From NCBI GenBank assembly GCA_013368445.1, contig JAACJO010000003.1, forward strand, positions 2,170,001 to 2,234,000: DNA of 64,000 bases, read 5' to 3'. A program made the translations under genes and the position numbers. Of this stretch, positions 1-10,106 are shown in pieces. Numbering within the stretch: the stretch's first letter is position 1; each line of letters opens with the position of its first letter. The notes beneath the pieces were generated by a model, which was not told where the DNA came from, searched no databases, and was given only the letters and a program-made list of their open reading frames with translations. The stretch comes from Leucocoprinus leucothites (lineage: Eukaryota > Basidiomycota > Agaricomycetes > Agaricales > Agaricaceae).

Positions 1-1481
1 ACTCAAGATGTTACGCAGTTTCCACTATATCGATGAGAAGGGAAAAGATGAGGGTATCAATGGTATGTCATTCTCTTCAGCCTTGAGTATCAACTCTCCT
101 TATCGCTCACGTACAATGGATGAATAGTCCGCAATCGAGCGAAAGAGCTCGTTGAGCTCCTTTCGGACGTTGAAAAGATTCGTATTGAAAGACGGAAAGC
201 TAAGGCGAATAGGAACAAGTATACCGGTGTAGGGAATGATGGTGGGTATGGAGGGATGTCGTTCAGTACTGGAGGAAGCAGGTATGGTGGATTTGGGAGT
301 GATTCACTGGGCGGTGGTGGTGGTGGTGGGAGTTATGGAAACGGTGAGCATCTCCTAAGGAAAAACATCATTTCTGATACTGATAATACCTGGTTGGTGA
401 CGATAGATTACTACGGTTCAAGCTCATCTCGTGTGGGCGGATTCTCTGATTCCAGCAGCGGGAGGAGACAGTATGATGAATATGATGCTGGTGGTGACGA
501 GATTGGTGGATCTGGCTCGGGGTCGTCTCCTGTTGCCCGAACCAGCTCTGCGAGGTCGCCGCCTAGGAGACAAGGCTCTGCGAATAATGGTCCTGCTCCT
601 GTTGCTGCGCCCGCTCCTGCACCTGCGCCTGTAAAGAATCTTTTGGACTTTGATGATGATGATGTTCCTCCTACTACAAGTGCACCAGGACTAGCGACGA
701 ACAAGGCGTTGCCTAAACCTATTGGACTAGATGGTATGTTTTTGTTTCCTGGATATCGAGGAATCGAATGGATTGATATTGTTATGCAGATGACGATTTT
801 GATGATTTCCAGGCAGCACCTGTCCAAGCCCAAGCTCCTGCTGTGGCCTCCCCGATCCAAGCTTCTCCGCCTGCATCTCCTCTTGGGCAACAGGGGGCCA
901 AGCCAAACTTGATGCAGTTGCTGGGGAACGCCGCACCGTTATCGCCTACCACTCAGGCTCAACCCCAGCAACCTGCAGCCGGTGGGTTCGGTGGAATGGG
1001 AATGGGGATGGGTGGAATGCAGATGCATAGAGCTAGTGGCTCTGTCGGTGGCGCTGCGATGCGACCTACCCCCACTGCTGCTACCAACACGACAGGTACT
1101 GGTGGGATGGGCATGGGCATGGGTATGGGTGGCGCCAGTACGATGGTGCCTACGCCTATGCGTGCAAACACCGCTTCACCTGCTAACGCTCAACAGCAGA
1201 GGAAGACAGGCCCGGCTGGTGGGTTTGATGATTTGTGGAACTTAGCTTCTTCTGGGAAGGCGAAACCTGCTTCGGGGGATGCGGCGCAGGGGAAGAGTAT
1301 GAAGGATTTGCAGAAGGAGAAGGTCACGGCTGGGTTGTGGGGTGGTGGTAGCTCAAGCTCTGGTATGGGATTTGGAGGCTCTGGTGCTGCCAAGCCTCCT
1401 GCTAATAACACAGGATTTGGGAACTTTGGGAATGGGAGCTCGAGCGGGGGAGGAGGCGGAGATGATGATTTACTGTTGTGA
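1..1481 (+). CDS. Epsin-like ENTH-domain clathrin adaptor (5' end outside window)
   Basis: Seen: the first exon (read from base 2) gives the end of an ENTH domain. The conserved run FHYIDEKGKDEG-IN continues across an intron (63-128) into VRNRAKELVELLSD and then RRKAKANRNKY. Further introns at 344-406 and 734-789 are phase-consistent and join one frame to the TGA at 1479-1481. After the ENTH domain the protein is low complexity: Gly-rich, then Ser/Pro/Ala-rich, with acidic DFDDDD and DDFDDF stretches, Met/Gly repeats, and a C-terminal DDDLLL. Known: ENTH proteins bind phosphoinositides, and their disordered tails carry clathrin- and adaptor-binding acidic Phe/Leu motifs. The ENTH tail sequence is closest in memory to the Ent3/epsinR type, which works at trans-Golgi/endosome transport. 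Inferred: this is that orthologue. The symbol is left blank because the N-terminal half is missing. Confidence 0.88.
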
Positions 1482-1755
1482 GATGTTAGCTATGCGTGTT
1501 CTTGGATACTCGTTACATGATTCTGTTCCTGCGACTCCGAGCTAGAACCCGCAGAAGTGATTAATGGTCGCTGGACCAGTGACTACCTGACGAGGGTGAT
1601 ATGGAGGCTATTTTTGGACAGGTGTTGTAGTCGTAGTATATATGCCGTGTCAAATGTCTCGCCCGCCATTTCTCTCTTCTTCTCTGTCTCTCGTTTACTC
1701 CGCGCGGACGACCGCTGGCTCATCGTCCGCTTGATATTTATCAATTATCGCTGGT

Positions 1756-3785
1756 ATGTCCAGGTCGTCTGCATCGTCGATTTCAACGCGAGGGCTCCTT
1801 GGGCGGGTGCCACTGAAGAGACTTCGGGACAATGACACGCAGGAATATGAAAAACGCCTGAGCGCATATGAGAGCTACCAGCTTGCGTCAACGACGGGGC
1901 AGGCGTTTGAGAGCCCGAGCTGGGAGGTGGACGTGACACGGGCGCTTATCCAGACGAGTCTTGATCCCAAAAAGGCAAGTGGCCGGGCACGCGGCAACAA
2001 CGTGGGTTTGCAGCCTGTCACTCTCTCTTCAGCCTCTTCCAATCTCATTTTCCCTTTCCTTTTCTTTTCTCCTAGATCCCACCTGTCACGCGCCGCCCTC
2101 ACCCAGGCGCGCTGCACCCTGGTGGTTTTCACTCTCAAGGTGCGTGTATTCTTCTCCTGTTTTGATTCCTGGCGTCACTGATTTTTTTGTCCTTGACATA
2201 CTTATAGATACCCACACGAACAGTCCTCTTGTTCACTATTACCACGACTGTCATCCCCAGGACGTCGCCAAAATTCCGCAACGAAGCAGATCCCCCTTCG
2301 CCTCCCTCAACAACACCATCGGTTCTATGTCCTCTGCTGCTTCTATAGACAGCAATAAAGTAGCACCACAATCAGCGAGTTCCGCCGCTCAAGCGCCTGC
2401 ATCCGGGACAGCAAGTTCAACGCAACATGTGGACAAGGGCAAGGGCAGACCTATCATTACACCCGCCTCGCTGACCTCGCGTCGTCAAGCACCGACGACC
2501 AGGTCGTTTTCATCTCTCCCGCCCCCTCAGATTTCACCCACTACGATTCAGTCTGGACCATCATTTTTGGCCCCTCCGACTTTGGCTGTTATTGGACCAA
2601 CGCCTGAGGCTTCTCCTATTACGCCGTCGTCACCTACTAGGAGAGCCCATCATAAATCAACACCTGATACACCATCAGGTGGGTTGAGGAGTCATGCACT
2701 CGAGGTCCCTCAGATCCAGAAAAGTTGGTCGAGCGGATCGGGTAAGAGGAAGGCGGAAGGATTGCCGGATCCTGAGGGGAGTACGACCCCGCCCAAGGAG
2801 CAGAAGGAACATCGAGCGACGTTTGCGCCTGAGCCTAGAAGTCAGTGTTCTTGATCGATGTTCTGTCAGGAATTTCATCTAGTGCTAACTTTTCTTCTAT
2901 TATCCGTTTCTAGCCCACCGTTCCTCCACAGCGTCCCTACCCCCATCTTCGTATCACCGAAAAAGGGCTAGGCTGTCGCTGCCTTCGGATGGCTCGAATC
3001 CTCCTTCGAGACCATCGTCGAGGAATGCTACCTTGAGCTCGGTGCAAGAATCTCCTAATGCTAAGACAACAGGTTCTTGGTCGAGTAAAAAGAGCGGAAG
3101 AGGCTCTATTACAGAGACATTCCGTAGAGCAGCGTCAGCGTCAACGTCAACACATGCTCACGCAAGGAATGATTCCTGGAGTCGCTCGCATTCTCAGACA
3201 GGACATGGATCTACACCTCCGACAAATACCCTGTATCAACAGCAGTCTGCCGCGCCATCCAGACGCAGCCTCTCCCAAGCATCCATACCTATATCTGCCC
3301 TCATCTCTCCGCACGCTCCCTCCATCGCACATTCAGGGAAATTCCACATGCGCGATCCGAGGAGGCCAGCACCGGTTCGAAGTACACCTTGGTCGTTGTC
3401 ATTTCCGTCAAGAGTGGAAAGTGGTGAGAGTAGATGGGAAAGGGGTAGCTGGGTTGAGAGAGGTGGTAGTCCGCTGTGTTCTTGGTTGTTTTTTATTGGG
3501 TTTGTGATTTTTCCGATGTGGTGGGCTACATGGTTTGTTGGTGTGCCCAAGACACGGAGGTTGGATGATGGTGGTGAAACAGGTGGGAGGGAGAAGGGGG
3601 TCGTACTAGATGATCCACAAGTTGAATATGGTTCGTAGACTCTTGATTTTTTGCGTACAAGTGCAAGCTGACATGATGTTATTCTAGATGCCCGGTCGTG
3701 GAGGAAAAGATGTCGAGTCATGTCTGGTGTTTCGTTGGTCACCTACGTTCCGTTTATTATCCTCGTTATCGTGTTTGCGCGGTGA
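1756..3785 (+). CDS. Ser/Pro-rich fungal protein with C-terminal membrane segments
   Basis: Seen: the clear core runs from a Met at 2327 (MSSAAS) through exons ending 2840, 2914-3630 and 3688-3785. Introns 2841-2913 and 3631-3687 keep phase. About 400 residues are Ser/Pro/Thr-rich and basic. They are followed by a conserved block (RDPRRPAPVRSTPWSL), a first hydrophobic segment (LFFIGFVIFPMWWATWF), the motif GVPKTRR, a DDPQVE motif, SWRKRCRVMS, and a second hydrophobic segment ending VFAR-stop. Known: this C-terminal layout is shared by unnamed basidiomycete Ser-rich proteins; the function is unknown to me. Inferred: a cytoplasmic disordered region anchored by a hairpin or two-pass tail. An upstream start at 1756 is possible through exons 1756-1974, 2076-2139 and 2208 onward, with a GC-AG intron (AAG|GCAAGT). 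That stays in frame but is unproven, and 2327 is the safe start. Confidence 0.62.
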
Positions 3786-5306
3786 CAATTCGCGATCGCA
3801 CAAGATTGGATCTTGGTCTTGCACTGCACAGCAAGATGACCAGTGGACGACATTTACTTTGACACCACACATTGACGAGGAAGAAGAACGAAGTATTGTT
3901 ATCGATAACACTATAGCCCCCACCCTGGTTTCTTCAAGTTATTCTTCCATTTATTCATGCCACGACCCAGCTCGCGATCGATCGACCAACTTTATTCTAT
4001 ACGCTCATATTCTAGACCTCCGCAACCCTTTCTTATGAAAACTTCTTGTACGATTCCCATCATCCGCCTTTTGCCCATCGCCATATTTCCCCACATCCCT
4101 GTCAACCCCAACCTTGTCTCGCTCCCATTCCTCCGCCGCCTATATCCGCTTCCGTCATACCTCGCCCTCTCGACCGTCCGTTCAATTCCCGCCCCAAAGA
4201 GAAAAGAGAAGAAAAGAAGAAGAGCGCTCAACCCTTGCAAATTTCTCCCTGGTTTGTTTTAAGCCTCAAACGGACATTACACACTCCTTTTTTGCCGACA
4301 CTCGTTATCCACCTCTTAATTATTTTCTTGCATTTTGCATCTTCACTGTTGCATATGGCTCAACTGTTTCCCTTTTTCTCCATCGCCATCAGCACCTTCA
4401 TCGCATCCGTCCCATGACTGAGGGTTCATCAAAACAACGAGAGAACAGTTTCTCGTTTGCGTAGCTCTTGCATACATAAACACACACGCATTTGATTTTA
4501 GAGCCTTGCTCGCGTGTTGATAGGGTTGTGTTTGTGCTGTTTTTTTTTCTGCCCCTTCTGAGTTGACTTTACCGTAGTTTTCTTTTCTTCTCCTTCCTCG
4601 CTCGTAGTGCGCTACGTTTCTGGACCCTTCTTGACAATATTTGATGGGCTTGAAGTGTTTGTAGTGTTTGGAAGGAGAAGTGAAGGGGATTGTTCAGTTT
4701 CGCAGTGAACGCTTTTCCAGTGTTGGGGTTGTTGTGGTTTTAACTCTGCATGTATATGTTTTCCCTTTTTTTCTCTACCTGCCTGACTGTAGATATTGAT
4801 TGTCTGCTGCCTGTTATGCCTCTTTATTATATTAAAGTATGATTGGTAACTCCCTACTTTCTGACCATGAGGTATTTGGTATTTGAGTGGTGGGTTTGGG
4901 GAAAGAATGCTTATTAGTATGCTACATGTGAGGAAGACTGCGAAAACGTGCATCGTCGTCTATTACAGCCACGCCTGCCCTTTCTATTAGACATGAACAG
5001 CATGTCAGATGCCTTGGGAGTCGCAGCCCGATAGTCGTCGAGATAAAGGCTGCATCGATGATAGGGCCGGTCTTCCGCCTGCCTCGTTGCCCGTCCACCT
5101 CGTACCCTAGGTTTTGCAAGGGCCTTAAGGCTTGGTACGGGTGCACTTGGAGCCAAGGAGAGGAAGCAGAAGAGGCTTAAATGTGCTAATTATGACCGTA
5201 CTCTGCTGCGATGGAAAAGAAATTAGAAATAGTAAAAAAAAAGCCATTCCACGACAACCTACCTCCCGAAAATTCTCTTCGTCCACCTATTCGTTAGGTT
5301 ACATCC
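3786..5306. other. 1.5-kb intergenic stretch between convergent genes
   Basis: This lies between the ends of the Ser-rich gene (+) and the RNA polymerase III subunit gene (-). It is pyrimidine-rich around 3960-4400 and holds only short frames on both strands with no recognisable motif or consistent splice pattern. It presumably contains both 3' untranslated regions. I see no tRNA, repeat or transposon there. Confidence 0.5.
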
Positions 5307-6115
5307 TCAGTCGTCCTCAACGTCCAGATCTCCCTCAATACCAGCACCCTCTCCATGATCCATGAAATCGAGGTCATCAATGATCGCGTCTGCATCTACG
5401 TCGTCCCATGCTCCAACCGTATCTTTCAAGAATAGAGGTTGTTTGGCTCTATCCCTTGTTCCGTTGGCTGTAGTTGGTTTAGTGGAAAGAGAGGTTTCAA
5501 CGGTTGTGAGAATAGAGTCCATTGAGTCTCCTAGGCGGTCTTCTAGTTCTTCTACGATCTTAGTAGTGAGAGTGAACATGAGAATGAGGGTAGTCAAGCA
5601 AGCAAGGTAAGGGCGCACGACGTAGAGTTCGACAGGGGTTGTAGGTGTCAGGTTTACGATTTGTAGTTTTTCGGCTTTGGTGAGGTCGTATGGTGAGAGG
5701 TCTTTGACGAGCTGGGAGATTCCGTTGGGTGTTTGGGAGGCGGTGGGGAGGTGGTCGGATGTAAGGTATTGAATTGCCTGAGCCACCAGTAACAAAAGGG
5801 CCTCACGCATCAGCGACGAATTCCTGTTACACGCAGATAATGAGTGTGTACCTCGACTTGAATAGTACGAATGTTTTCGGAAATGTCGGGGATGGGGTTG
5901 GTATGGGTGGGTGGGGCGCCCGCGGCTTCTTCTTCTTTCTTGATGCGGACGGCTGCTTTGGAGCGTTGGAGGTGAGTGGATTCGAGTTCTTGGAGGAGAG
6001 TGAGGACTTCGTAGTTGGAGAGGAGGGAGGAACGGGGGTTCAAAACCTGTGTGGTGAGAGGGGGATTAAATTTTAAGTGTTTGAATGGGTGAAGAGAGAA
6101 TGTGCTTACCTCCAT
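5307..6115 (-). CDS. RPC17: RNA polymerase III subunit C17/RPC9
   Basis: Seen: four exons on the minus strand, 6115-6110 (only Met-Glu), 6046-5852, 5777-5619 and 5558-5307. Introns of 63, 74 and 60 bp all have GT-AG ends and are all in phase 0. The joined protein is about 203 aa. It starts MEVLNPRSSLLSNYEVL, then has a basic/acidic linker, an HRDC-like helical half (SPYDLTKAEKLQIVNL, TPVELYVIVEELEDR), and an acidic tail rich in Asp. Known: C17 (Rpc17/CGRP-RCP) pairs with C25 to form the Pol III stalk that contacts initiation factors. NPRS-LLSNYEV at the start and KAEKLQIVN-L-P in the second half are family signatures. The start is fixed by the two-codon first exon, which is unusual but gives the expected N-terminus. 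The acidic tail is longer than in yeast. Identity is near certain. Confidence 0.93.
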
Positions 6116-6401
6116 TGTTGTTGTTTTTTTGCCTGGCTCTGGGCTTGGGGAGAATCTCTGGTTTTGAGGTGGTAGTGGTGATGATAAGTGAGATTAACTT
6201 GGACGCTTATGATGGGCGCGGCTGTTTGGTTTGCCGGGATGCCGATTGACCTTGGATTCTGATTGATTGATGAAGGACCTGCAAGTAAGAACAACGCCAC
6301 ACTCCCACCTGATGCTTATCGACTTTACCAGCGATCTTTGTCAGGCAGATGACTGGAACCATGGTTGATTATTGGATATTTAGCTTTTCACAAAAACCGT
6401 C
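6116..6401. promoter_or_regulatory. Shared promoter region of two divergent genes
   Basis: These 286 bp separate the start of the Pol III subunit gene (minus) from the start of the DUF7053-like gene (plus), so both promoters must lie here or inside the 5' ends. A T-run sits next to the RPC17 start, and runs of alternating pyrimidines and purines follow. No TATA box can be fixed with confidence. Confidence 0.4.
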
Positions 6402-6960
6402 ATGCTGTGGCCTCTTTATGTCGACCGGACTGTCATCATTCGCAAACGCCTACATGCTTCGCTTGCAGCTGTCTCTGAGATCACCTCGGATGGCGAATCA
6501 TATATGCGACTTCAACCATTCGTAGCCAAAGTCGAACAAGATGCTTCCAATCCTCGGTTGTGCAGAATCACGGAACGAGTCCCCGCGCCATTGGGGTATT
6601 GGGAGATGAATAATTCCTTCCAGGCCTTGTTCGGCCCGCCAGTTGAGGATGAGGATGGTAAGGGCATGAATATGACAGCTCAGTTTGATTTGAGGTTTGT
6701 TGCTCCGAAGTTTGAGTCGAGTATTCGGGTGAGGGAGACTGAGGAGGTTGGAGTTGTGGAGGTGGTCGAAGTTATAAAGGTCCAGGTATACCTAAGATAT
6801 TGTATTGTTCAAAGAATGGGAGTTGATTGTTTTTATCTTTCTCGCTCTCAAGGTGTTGAGCCTCATAGCCCCGTATGTTATTGGACTCGTGGAGAGGGCA
6901 CATCAAGTTCTCATGGATCGTTTGGCGGAGCGGATGGAAGGGAATGTATCGAGGGAATAA
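6402..6960 (+). CDS. Small DUF7053-like (possible START/SRPBCC-fold) protein
   Basis: Seen: two exons, 6402-6785 and 6853-6960, joined in phase 0 by a 67-bp intron. They give a protein of about 163 aa. Visible blocks are a basic start (RTVIIRKRL), CRITERVPAPLGYWEMNN, a region of alternating hydrophobic residues (FDLRFVAPKFESSIRVRE) and a C-terminal amphipathic helix (LIAPYVIGLVERAHQVLMDRL). Known: fungal DUF7053 proteins share this order of a ligand-cavity-like beta sheet followed by a long helix. Inferred: membership is by general resemblance only, and a lipid- or small-molecule-binding role is a guess from the fold. An upstream exon is possible. No signal peptide or membrane segment is seen. 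Confidence 0.45.
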
Positions 6961-7748
6961 ATTTACGCTATAGATTTATTGCTGGGTTGGTTATGTGTAG
7001 GTAGGGTAATGTTGTTAACTTGTTAGGATGCCCGAGAGTCTCAAGACTTCCATCTAACATCACACTTTGATCATCGATCACTTCGACTGTCAGTGATCCA
7101 CCATGCCGATCCCCCGAATTTGTGATCTATGTATGAGACCGAAGCCCGTCCAAAGAGAGCCTGTGATACACACCCAGTCTTCATTCTTTCATATTGGTAA
7201 TGCTCAACCCTTTACGAGAACACACCCAAGTGTTCTTAGAGCATTCTCACGTCCTGGTATCCCTGGCTTTGTGTTCTCTTCGAGCTCCTAATCTTCGAGA
7301 AGGGAATTCATTTTAATTGGTCCCTATACTTGCAGCCACGAGGACGCCCAGAAAGGCTAGCATGCACAGCGGGGACAAAGTAAGACCTTGTTCTCTCGTG
7401 ATTCATCAATTGAAGTGGATACCTTTGAACTTGGGGGGGGGGGCAGGCGGCGTATGTACTTAGTGAGTAATCTTCTTTGCCATCAGCTTGCTCTGTGTTT
7501 AAGTTTAGGGGCATTCTAGCTGTTGCGCTTGGCCAATCTACTTCAGGGTTGGACAAGGGATCGCTGTTCTTACTTGCGTATTTGCGCTAAATGGGACTTG
7601 GCAAAGCCCCTCCGCCACTTAGCCCCACTTCTTTCCCTCTCTCTCTTTCGCTTAACCATCACCTTATCTTACCACCAAGGTGGTCTCCCTCATACTGTAA
7701 CAATCTCAAGGTGGTGGTGGGAGGGGTAGTTTTGTCCTGGGTTACACA
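6961..7748. other. Intergenic stretch with a G11 run
   Basis: No supported gene. A 62-codon frame at 7103-7291 (MPIPRICDLCMRP) has no homology that I recognise and no splice context. An uninterrupted run of 11 G lies at 7433-7443. The rest presumably holds the 3' end of the upstream gene and the promoter of the DUF6534 gene. Confidence 0.4.
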
Positions 7749-9696
7749 ATGATTCCACATCCGGTCGAAATGAAAACCCCGCATTTGACGCTCGGGGCAC
7801 TGTTCGTTGCGATTGGCATCTCCTGTGTGTACGTTGCTCTTTGACTTGCCAGTGAAGAACCTGAATTGATTTTTGTGTAGGATCTATGGCGTTTCCTGCA
7901 ATCAAGCCGTGTACTATTTTCGTCACTATAAAAAGGATTCTTGGAAAATAAAAACCGCGGTGAGCCACTGCTTGCCAGGTTTTCTGACACTAGTGTACTC
8001 ATCCAAGTGTATGTAGGTGGCTGCCGTCTGGTGCGTCTTTAAGTCTGCTTCGTTAGGTAGCTCTGCCAAAAACTGAAGGCTGTTAGGCTTCTAGAGACCT
8101 TGAATACAGTATTTTCAGCGCACGCACTGATGTCGTTCGTTATCTACAATAGAAGAGCTGGTCCTTCGTACCCTTTTCCATGGTGAGTGGTGTTTTGCGT
8201 TTGTGCGTGGGCTAATCCTGACCCCTCCAGGACGATATCAGTAAGACATTCGAATTAAAATGTTAAGGGCAATCTAGCTGACATCAAGAAAGGTTCAAGC
8301 CAGCACCAACGTATGTGCTGTTACGCTCTCCGGAATTTGACTTTTATATTGACGACACCCTGGCAGACACTCATAGGGACAATTGTACAGATGTAAGTAC
8401 AGGGTGTGTTACCAGCGGACTGTGCTCTCATGAGTGTACCATAGATTTTTCGCTTGGCGTGTCTGGATATGTGAGTCTTCAGCTTGGATAGTTCGTTATT
8501 GTTCTGATAAAATATAGTGAGCGTTCGACGCCTTTGGCTAACGGCCGTCCTTGTGAGCTTTCCTGCTGCTAGTTAACAGCTCTCCTGATTGACAGGACGG
8601 TATAGGTTGTGTTGTCCATGACTCAATGTGGTGAGCCGTTCATCAAAAACACGAGGTACCTTTCGTATCGCTGACGGCACTACTCCGTAGTTCTCGGCCA
8701 AAGTGCGTCTAGTGGTATCCTCCCTGCTTTAATCATTGCTCACTCTGCACACTAACGTTATCAGTCTTGACTCTCTATGGGTTTGTCTTGTCACCTTTGG
8801 AAAAAACGCCACGCTGAATAGCACATCAGGTTAGGGGCTGTTAATCCACTAGCTAAGGATGATTTTGCTGTAAGTCTGACTATGTTTGTGGTTTCCAGTG
8901 ATGTTCATTCTGAATGTTTGAAGGCCTTACTTCGGGCCAGCTTTGCCCTAACAGCAGTTACTGACATCGTCGTTGCTGTTGCACTTTGCTATTTTCTGCA
9001 TATTCGCAAATCTGGCTCTAAGTCGTAAGTGATGATATGGTTACTGTGGATGGTCAATTAACTTGACTCGTTTTTCAGTACCGATAGTCTCATTCGCAGC
9101 TTAATGGTGATGACGATCAATTGTGGAGTCCTAAGCAGGTGGGTATCTGGAAAGACACATCAGGCGAATGATCACTAACTTCCTTTGTGACATAGTTCGA
9201 TCGCAGTGGCGGCACTAGTTACACTCGTAGTGGTGCCGCATACACTGCTACCGTTGTCGTGCTGTATACTTTTGGGTAAAGGTGAGAAGCATACCTTGTG
9301 ATTTGATCGAAGCCTTCAACTTTTTTTTAGTCTATACAAATTCGTTGCTCGCGAGGTTAGTGGATGCCGTATTTTCCCCTCGAGGATATATATCAGTTAC
9401 TGACGTCCGAACCAGCCTCAATTCTCGTTCTTATACAAATAGGAACTTCTTTTCTCATATGACTACTTCGAGTGGTGGACCTCAGCAAGATATCATATTC
9501 AACGTAAGTCTACTGATTTTCAAGCAACGGGTAGTGGAGCTTGGAGCTGAACATCTCCTATTGCCATCAGCGCATAACGACATCTTCCGCACGGCAACGA
9601 CAATCTCTCTACTCATCTCAACTGGATAGTACTGCAAGATGTAGTGATGGATTCAACATCACAACGAAGCCTAGTAGCACATACTCTAATTCATAA
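7749..9696 (+). CDS. DUF6534-type multi-pass membrane protein in 19 exons
   Basis: Seen: exons 7749-7828, 7881-7959, 8017-8030, 8087-8182, 8231-8240, 8278-8310, 8367-8392, 8445-8470, 8518-8552, 8606-8630, 8691-8702, 8765-8780, 8830-8869, 8924-9024, 9079-9138, 9196-9281, 9331-9355, 9416-9503 and 9571-9696. They total 978 bp, giving 325 aa plus stop. Every junction is GT-AG and keeps phase. Family hallmarks appear in order: LTLGALFVAIGIS, Y-F-YKKDSWKIK, VWLLETLNTVFSAH, GTIVQ-FFAWRVWI, TDIVVAVALCYFLH and YTNSLLASLNSR. Known: DUF6534 proteins have about seven membrane helices, are much expanded in Agaricomycetes, and have unknown function. The last exon encodes a Ser/Thr/Gln-rich cytoplasmic tail. 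Several exons are 10-16 bp, so automatic predictors may miss or break the gene. The exact acceptor is ambiguous at 8830 and 9416; other choices there give stops or lose the family motif. Confidence 0.8.
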
Positions 9697-10106
9697 TATT
9701 GAATATCTACTGTACCACGCGGGCATCAAGTGTCGTGAACTTCGAAGTCCTAGAGTGTGACTTTCACCAAAAGAGGGCAGTAAGGAGGACGCCGCGACAG
9801 CAGCAGCTTGATATCAGATGGGCGCCGCAGATGACCCAGGCAGTAGAAGAACTCACAGCGTGAACAGAGATCTTGGGAGGGAGATTATGTAATCAATCTG
9901 ACTACCAAACAAAGCGTCAAACAAAGCCCGTAGGCGCAAAGACGACAGAACGGAACCTTATACTCACCTCAGTTTACAACCGCAACACGCCACAGGTATG
10001 TCCTCGCTGCATCTCATGGATATATACATATCTGAACGTCCCAAATTTGCTACCCAGATCTTGCAAGAACTCGAAAAGTCATGAATAGACCAGGCACGTA
10101 TATCCG
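9697..10106. other. Intergenic stretch upstream of NOT2
   Basis: About 410 bp with no gene. It contains short tracts such as cagcagcag and, at 10081, an ATG opening a nine-codon frame that stops at TGA just before the NOT2 frame. That is a possible upstream ORF if the transcript starts before it. Confidence 0.4.

Noticed and set aside
3957..4464. Several overlapping plus-strand frames of 100-120 codons
   Set aside because: They lie in a pyrimidine-rich stretch with no stop-creating bias, have no motif, and are present in all three frames. This is typical of low-complexity chance frames.
7103..7291. 62-codon frame MPIPRICDLCMRP
   Set aside because: Short, with no homology recognised and no supporting splice or promoter context.
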